Origin: Lunularia cruciata
Lineage: Eukaryota > Streptophyta > Marchantiopsida > Lunulariales > Lunulariaceae
Direction: 5' to 3'
DNA length: 64,000 nucleotides
NCBI GenBank assembly: GCA_948567375.1
Contig: OX419757.1
Coordinates: forward strand, 27,212,732-27,276,731
Shown here: one piece after another, positions 57,508 to 64,000 of the stretch
Layout of the letters: each line of letters starts with the position of its first letter
Numbering within the stretch: the stretch's first letter is position 1
Position numbers and translations under genes: made by a program
The notes under the pieces: model-generated
Database searches by the model: none
Told to the model about the DNA's origin: nothing
Seen by the model: only the letters and a program-made list of their open reading frames with translations

Positions 57508-60109
57508 CTAATCTGATTCGATGTCTACTTCTTCTTTGGCTTTCAATCCCAATCCCAAAGTAACATCACTCACTACTACTCTATCCTCAGGTTTCACAAC
57601 TACTACTTCCTCTAACAATTCTAACACTTCTTCACTTTGATCTTCAATTACTCTAGTGGGTAATCTATCCAACTCCTTATCTCCCAACCCACTCTTCTCT
57701 AATGTCTCCAATGGTAACTTTGAAGACATTTGCACTCCTATATTATCTACTTTGGTTTTCACTCTTACATCCTTCTGAAGTTTATCTATCTCTAATTTCA
57801 CTAAATCTTATCTAATTGTGATATTGTCTTCTACTTCCAATATCTTTCTATCTACACGAGTTCTGAGACTAATGAGTAAGGCATTCAAATCCTTATCCTT
57901 CACATTTCTCCTCCTCAACTCTTGCACCAACAACTTCAACTCATGCAGTCTTGTTTCTTCAATGTGCACGCTGGCCTATGTACTCAGCATCACATTCATC
58001 TTGATCACAATCTCCTTCAATGGCTCCAATCTCATTTTTCTCTCGTTCTTGATCTGCAAGCCAATCTTCTCTATACATTGCCAATTCCTCTTCAAACTTG
58101 GCTTTCATAGTTTCCTTCTCCTTCTCCTTCTCCTTCTCCTTCTGTACAATCTTCTCCTCCTGATTGTGAAGAAACTCTCTCAACCTTTCTTCCTCTCTAA
58201 AACTCACTGTCAACTCTCTTTGCCAAAGCTGCTTCTTCTCTTCTACACTCTCCATCACTCTATCAAGCTCTTGCTCCTTCTCTGCTACTCTTGCCATAGC
58301 ATGGATAATTTCTAATCTCAAATCAGCAAATTTCTGATTCAAGATTTCATACTCAGCTACTTGTCTTTCCCTTGTTATGTCACTCTATTCTATGAGTTCC
58401 TCTCTATTCCTCGCTTCTCTCTTCAAGTTCTTGATCACTTGATTCTATGCTACTTCATCCACTCGTAGTACTTCCCTTTCCTCCTCACCTTGAATTATAC
58501 TCTTCTTTAATTCCAAGTTCTCTTCTTCTAATCAAGCTAACACCTACAATATAGTCTTCACCTCCGGACACTTTGACTGCATTTCCTTCTTTTGGTGCTC
58601 TAACTTCACCATAAATGGACACACAACCTCCCACAGATACTCTACTCCTTCACTCGGAGTTACTTCGGCTTGCGGACTTATCTCCTTCTTCATTTCTTCC
58701 TCACTCAACACTTGCCTTCTAAGCCGTAGTTGCCTTATAGGTATGGATTCTTTGCTCCCCAAACTTCCATCTTCCTCTTCTCTTACCTTACTTGGCCCCG
58801 CTCCACACTTTGCTTTTCGTTTGGAACAAACTACCCTTTGAATTGTAACTCTTTTCTCCTCTTGCTCTAGAACTTCGTCTTCTAGTTTTGAGTTACCTTT
58901 CTCCTCCGTCTCCATCTTGGCTTCCTCTTCTTTGGGTACCAATTTTATCTCCACTCCATTGTCGCTGTCACTACTCATGTCTCCACTTTGCAGTGTGAAC
59001 TTGGGTTCTTCCTCCCTCTCCAAATCTTTGGACTTGCACTCGGCTTCTCCTTCCAATTTTTCTTCCAATAACGCGATTACCACCAGCTCTTTCCTTGGGT
59101 TTACCCTTCTAGCCTTCCGAGGTCTCACTTTCTCTACTTCTTCTTCTCCTTGTTGACTCCTCTTCTTTGACTTTGGAGTGCTTACTTCCAACTGCACACT
59201 CTACCCTATCTGCGCGTAGTACTCATCATTGCTCTTGATCTGAAGAATGTATTGTTGCTCCTTTGCATCGACATCTCTTCTTAAGTCGGGATGGAAATGT
59301 GACACCATCTTATTACGCTCCACCGCATTGAGCAAGTTCAGCCCCAAATATAAATTGGCTATAAACGGCACAATGTAATGTGGAAGCAACTTGTCTCGCA
59401 AATTCCACACCATCTGTCTTATCCTCCCATGAAGACACTTTGCTCAGTTAATTGGCTCTCTTGCAAACATCTTATGGAAGAACACCGCTTGGTGCTTCAT
59501 CACATAAGTCATTCTCTCCGGCTTCAAGATTGCCATTAGAGCACTCACAATCCCTCTCTTGACAGGATCCTTGTAGCTCTCCACTTTGTAACCATTCTTT
59601 GTGCGCTTCAAAGAGAAGGCATCTCTCACTTCTTGGATTTCTTTGGCTACTTCTCCCTTTCCCAAGAACGTGGCACCATGCTCTGTGCCTGCTTCTCTCC
59701 CAAGTACTAACCTCTAATCCGACTCTGGCCATCAAGCCAGATTTCCTTTCTTCCCTTCCTCCTTAGGGCCATCAAGACACTTACTCTTGATGATCTCAGT
59801 CATGAACCCTGGAAAGCTAACATTCAAGTTCCATGCCAAGAATGTGATCCAAAGCCTGCTCAAGACCTCAATTCTTGTGATCACATCTAACCTCCACATT
59901 GCATGATTTCTCATTGTAAATTTGGAGTTCTTCTTCCCACCTCCCGTCTTTCTCTCTTCCACTCTGGGTTGGGGACTATTCTTCCTACTGATTCCTGGAT
60001 TAACTCTCTCAATTTCTTCTCTACACACCAGCGCATCTTTGACTCTACTTCCCTTCCCACAATCTCCTGCATAATGACTTCTTAACGGTGATGGAAAATT
60101 ACTTGTCAT
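57508..60109 (-). pseudogene. Element D long ORF, unrecognised, coiled-coil C-terminus
   Basis: From a Met at 60109 one frame continues to 57959 with only in-frame stops (59732, 59444, 59201, 58544 and a few near 58500-58380), then one shift to 57508. The N-terminal ~300 residues are mixed, with 'FLAWNLNVSFPGFM', 'SALMAILKPERMTYVMKH' and 'LPHYIVPFIANLYLGL'. The middle is very acidic and basic ('KVRPRKARRVNPRKEL'). The C-terminal ~200 residues are Glu/Lys-rich heptads ('EKEQELDRVMESVEEKKQLW', 'KEKEKEKEKE'), a likely coiled coil. No family recognised; a gag-like or element-borne structural protein is possible. Confidence 0.6.
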
Positions 60110-60814
60110 CGCTTTGTCTTTAGCCCGATGTTTATAGAGTCATGCCTTCTTTGTCTTTCTTCAATTTGAGTTTCTATTGAGAAATCACACCTCTTGCATG
60201 CTCCTCTCACTGTCAAGTGTCCTTCACGCAAATGACCACCGTTTTTGAACGGTCCCTTCTTGAATGTCTCACCCCAAAGGAAAGTTGTTACATTGTCCTT
60301 GCCTTGGGTTGAGCACCCCTGAGATGAAGGCTCCTTACTTTGGGTTGTATGCTGACAAGGAAATTCCGAGTACCTTGCCTCATGACCCAAAGTCACGTTA
60401 CCTCAGGTTTCATCATGAGGACACTTTTCTTTGCCTTCTTTGGCCATACAAGCACAATTCGGCTTCTCTGTACACTTCTTCTTCAAAATTTAGAAAAAAA
60501 ACAAAAATGTGGGTACCATAATAGGTGATATGGCAAGGAGCTCTACCTTTACGTTAGTTGCATACATGGATGACATGTTGGTTCGGTCCTATCTAGTTGG
60601 TCAAACAAGCTTTTACTAGAGGGGATCTTTAGGGAATCTTTTGGTAGGAATCTCAAAATTGCATGGGTGAGGTATTGTTGAAAAGCTCTCAATGAGAAAA
60701 TTAGAGGGGATGGAAGGCCAACCATTTTTTTTCTTGAGAGGGGGGGGGGAATCTGCACATTTTTTAGGTTTAATTCATCCGTTTAGGCCTTTAAAATTGG
60801 CTTTGAAGTTAAGA
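60110..60814. other. Element D leader or flank, no gene
   Basis: Noncoding sequence with a 10-G run near 60741. No LTR partner of 56721-57480 recognised. Confidence 0.4.
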
Positions 60815-61115
60815 CTATTTTTGGCTCTTGTACTATTAGTAGAAATAATCTCTTTGTGATACCTTTATATGATCTACTTAGTCCATTATCTATAACATCC
60901 TTCTAGATGTTACCAAGCCAATTTTCACCTCTAGATTATATGTCTAATTATTGGTATTATATTTTTAGGCTATTTTTGGCTCTTGCTCTATTAGTAGAAG
61001 TGCTCTTTTGGTGACACCTCTATCTGATCTACCTAGCCTATCATACTTAACATCCTTCTAGATGTTACCAAGTCAATTTTCACCTCTAGATAATATATCT
61101 AGCTATTGGTATTAC
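60815..61115. repeat. 155-bp tandem duplication
   Basis: Units begin 60815 and 60970 ('ctatttttggctcttg') and share 'aacatccttctagatgttac'. Identity is about 85 percent. Confidence 0.85.
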
Positions 61116-62400
61116 ATTAGGCTACAAACTCCATACATCCTCTAAATACATCCCAAGTAGACCAAGGGTGTGTTCCAAGTAGACTTCACTTGGATGTACC
61201 CCAAGTAGACCACTCTCACTAGTAGTCATTAGATTAGTTCCAAGAATACAATGCCTACTTGGCTTGTTGCCCCCAACATGTGCTTGACTTGTCTCAATAG
61301 GCACAAAGCTCACAAGTATCTGAGTGGTGATGTTTTTCAAACACATCCTAGGTTGCTCAACTAATCTAGGGTTCACAATCTAGGTCAAAAATTTCAAGTT
61401 CATGGCCTAAACTAACACTTAACACTTGGATGCCTCTAATATTACCAAAATGGCAATGATACCCATGTGGAAACCCATTGCTCACTCTCTCATTGGAATT
61501 GGGTTCCACCAATTGCTATAACCATGAGTCCCAAACAAATACAAGACCTTCCTCCCTATAAGCATGGAATTTACAAAACTGATGATTATGGGTAAAGCGG
61601 CTCTAGGCTAACCTACAAGGTTCACCATTGCCACATATGACATATCAACCACTCCCACTATTTGAGGTTGGCACCCAACATCCCAAATATCATCAACAAG
61701 AAGATGTGATCATTGTTGAATCCCATCATAGGCACAATGTAAAACCTTCTAGGTAAGAGGTTCATCCACCAAAGACAAAAACAATGTGCCTAAGATGCAA
61801 CTCTAGCTACATCAAATAATACTATAGGACCAATCCAAGACCGGGCCTAATATATATTCACCATCACTTGTGTGCAAGAATCACCCATCCAAGGGACATT
61901 CTCTAAAGTGTATGCTAGAGAAATTGCTTGATGAACCTAGAGATGTTGCATTATATGTAGCATCTCCTAAAACATACCAAAATGGGGACCTTCCAAACCT
62001 TATCCTCAACCAACATGAGTATGTCCTTGACATGGTCATCCAAAAATCACCAAATGAATCACCATGTATCTCTAGATCTACGCTCCTAGCAAGAAAATGT
62101 TTGATGGTAGGGTCTTTGGTAATCCTTAACTATTGATATTGGTAATAACTCAAGATACCAATAGGCTAAGTGTGCCATATGATATAAAGAGACTTGTTTT
62201 GTAGTCTTATCCCTCTCTATATACAAGTACGTCTAGACCCATATGCATTCTTGCAATACCACAACTAGTCTAATGGTGATCCCACCAAAAAAATCCAAGA
62301 AGCATACTTTCTCTACTGGATATTGCTAAGCAATAGGTGTGGTATCCAAAGATGACAAAATAATAGACTCTAGAAGATCATCATCAAACTGGTCCATTGG
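61116..62400 (-). pseudogene. Family A Dnmt3-like methyltransferase, longer but decayed (copy 2)
   Basis: Homologous to 40504-41152 and extends past copy 1's deletion point. 'AWQYPVE', then 'FFGGI' (motif I, ~62300), 'LEN'-region remnants, 'LCLWWMNLLPR' (motif VIII, ~61770), 'AYDGIQQ' (~61720), then sequence absent from copy 1: 'DVGCQPQIV', 'PRAALP', 'AMGFHMGIIA' and 'QAMNLKFLT' (61640-61390). The last resemble the target-recognition end and motifs IX-X of Dnmt3-like enzymes. Many stops and shifts; the catalytic Cys motif is not intact. Confidence 0.75.
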
Positions 62401-62490
62401 TTGCATAAAGGCTTCACTCCAAGCATGTTGCACTAAACCTATCTGCATGATGCTACAAATCCCCATTAGAACTCCACAATGTACATCCAA

Positions 62491-63042
62491 TGTTATTGTG
62501 TATATATAAATTGCTACATAACATACATTACTATCAACATCATATACTATATAAGCACAACTTACAAATAAGTCATACATGAACTCTGAAGTGCCACAAT
62601 AATCAATTCATTCTTCCACTCAAATCACATTCAAATCAGATTTGAATGTGATCTTCCACTCAAACAATCTGCCAAAAATTGGGTATTGCTTACAATCAAG
62701 CCACACTTATTCTAGCTAAGAAACTCCATGTGACATTCACCGGCCTTTAGCCACCATAGTTAGGAACTCAAGGACTCAATATCAAAGAAGTGAGCTCTTT
62801 GGAGCTACACTTCAAAAGTACATGTCTACTCAACTTAGGTCTCTAGCCCTAATAGTGCCACTAATGGCACATTTGATAGTACAAATGGTGCAAGTGATGA
62901 TGGGTCCATGTAATCAATAGCTCTAACATGAAACCTGGCCGCCATCAAATAGTCCATGGACAACTACCAAAGTAACTATGATTATCAACACTACCACTCC
63001 AATGTGCAAGCAAACTAGCTTTGGTGCTACAAATTTATGACA
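62491..63042 (-). repeat. Lone family A B-A repeat unit
   Basis: 552 bp with B (62491-62605) then A (62606-63042) in plus order, i.e. A-B on the minus strand, with TGT...GACA tips. It interrupts copy 2's protease-methyltransferase linker between 'acatccaa' and 'aggtggatgg', which are contiguous in copy 1 (~41275-41295). This is what recombination between A1 and A2 of a split-repeat element would leave. No clean target duplication. Confidence 0.8.
62624..62652. repeat. 14-bp snap-back palindrome
   Basis: Perfect arms 62624-62637 and 62639-62652 around one A, flanked on both sides by 'cttccactcaaa'. Confidence 0.9.
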
Positions 63043-64000
63043 AGGTGGATGGAATAGCTCCATTCATACTCTAAATTTGTGTGATCTATTCTAGTACCAA
63101 AGTACTCTTTGCATGTGCTTTCTATTCCAATAACTCACTAGGCCAAGTAATTGAACCATTGAAGGCTAATATTGATGCCATGGTCCATGATTATAATGAA
63201 CCAAGATTACTACTACTAAAGCATACAAGTAGGTAAGATATAGATCCCTTACTTGAGTAGCAACCTGGTCTATAGGAAGCTATCTCCTCCCAATAGTCAA
63301 TACTAAAATCCATGGAGGTATAACATTACTCCACCAACTAACACATCATACAACTCTACTCTTATTATAATAACATGGACTCTAATCACAAAACTATTAG
63401 CCAAATGATAAGGCTAAATGTAAACAATGAGCTCCTCACATATGATGTATTGTGTGGAACCATCTCCTAGAGATGTCAAGAGTTGTAATTGATACCTCTC
63501 AACATCTTCTATAGCCCAAGACCAAGAACTAAAGCCTTCCCTAATATAAGGTGTTGAGCACCAAAGTCTAATAAGATTCTTTGTAATATGTAGACCTTCC
63601 TTGAAGGTCCAACCAAACTAAAACTTACTACCTTTGTTGTCTAATAAGATGATCCTAAGTATAAACCTAGCTTTCTCAAATGAAAATCTAGCGAGTAATT
63701 CCTATAATTTAGTAGTTGTTGCCTACCACAAGCCACTAGTAGCAGAAACATTCTATACTCCTCAACCAATTTGGCTCTACTATCAACCACCTACTCAATA
63801 GAAGCAAGAACCACACCATCCTTACTCTCACAAAGGGTAGTAGCCAACCAAAACATTGGAGTTGGATTAATTCCTAATGTAAACATGTTGTTGGTTGAGA
63901 ACAAAGAGGAGCACATAATCAATTGAACCACTTCCAACATCATGCTAGACAAAGTCTCAATAGAAGTGGATGGTTTACTAATATCTAGTCCATCTTTTAC
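63043..64000 (-). pseudogene. Family A protease and gag end (copy 2, runs off window)
   Basis: Homologous to 41290-42240. The protease site reads LLDFGAQ (~63570), so the catalytic Ser is replaced by Phe. Nonsense and shifts abound. Gag lies to the right of the window. Confidence 0.75.

Larger units (their letters stand above)
56721..60814 (-). mobile_element. Insertion D: unclassified element with coiled-coil ORF
   Basis: It separates the RT start from the methyltransferase end of copy 2. The left edge begins TGTGACAACCCGG, an LTR-like tip, and a stretch near 57420-57480 could be an LTR start preceded by purines. I could not find the partner repeat, so right border and class are uncertain. 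Lack of RT/integrase and one long ORF would fit a non-autonomous LTR (LARD-like) element. Confidence 0.5.
31084..64000 (-). mobile_element. Family A retrotransposon copy 2 (old, split by nested insertions)
   Basis: This is the outermost layer of the nest. Its own sequence is 31084-32590 and 53663-64000; element C (32591-53662) splits it inside the integrase C-terminus. From the right edge leftwards it shows protease, a lone A-B repeat insertion, methyltransferase, insertion D, reverse transcriptase, RNase H, integrase, PHD finger, B1 and A2. Gag lies beyond the window. All coding parts are full of stops and frameshifts and have lost most CpG sites, so this copy is much older than copy 1. It is valuable because it keeps the reverse transcriptase core and the methyltransferase C-terminus that copy 1 lacks. 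Confidence 0.8.

Noticed and set aside
1..64000. CRISPR array, tRNA or rRNA genes
   Set aside because: No regularly spaced repeats, cloverleaf or rRNA-like sequence seen; tRNA-like matches are primer binding sites only.

Overview
This window reads as repeat-dense, gene-poor DNA from a land plant with a large genome. Every coding region I recognise belongs to a transposable element: Ty3/gypsy LTR retrotransposons primed by initiator tRNA-Met, a LINE, a pogo/CENP-B-type transposon and a PIF/Harbinger-type transposon. The age of many copies, the deep nesting and the non-angiosperm feel of the LINE make a gymnosperm or fern my best guess, but the sequence does not prove it. I found no intact host gene, rRNA, tRNA or CRISPR array.

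Left part (1-31083). A LINE 3' end opens the window. It is followed by a 2.5 kb pogo/Tigger-like DNA transposon with matching terminal inverted repeats (1462-3935), scraps of LINE tail, two adjacent perfect hairpins (4947-5030), long unrecognised stretches, a pol-deleted copy of retrotransposon family A (12530-16259) holding a lone family B LTR, a decayed PIF/Harbinger transposase (17330-18940), a 5'-truncated LINE (20460-23308), and several tandem duplications.

Right part (31084-64000) is a four-layer nest, all on the minus strand. An old, decayed copy of family A (copy 2; 31084-32590 plus 53663-64000) was split by a chromodomain-type gypsy element C (32591-53662). C was split by gypsy element B (33370-48729). 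B was split by a much fresher copy of family A (copy 1, 37425-45768). Family A is thus both the outermost and the innermost layer. Copy 2 also holds a lone terminal-repeat unit (62491-63042) and a further insertion, D, that carries a long coiled-coil ORF.

Family A is the prize. Pieced together from copies 1 and 2, its order is gag, zinc knuckles, protease, a Dnmt3-like cytosine-5 DNA methyltransferase domain, reverse transcriptase, RNase H, DDE integrase and a C-terminal PHD finger. Its terminal repeats are not ordinary LTRs. They are split as A1 - internal - B1 - A2 - B2, an arrangement known from PAT/Ngaro-type tyrosine-recombinase elements, yet this element encodes a DDE integrase and has a target-site duplication. 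The methyltransferase and PHD finger suggest an element that could write and read chromatin marks. In copy 1 the catalytic core of the methyltransferase is almost intact, while the reverse transcriptase core is deleted.

All copies carry stops or frameshifts, so nothing here looks able to move by itself today.
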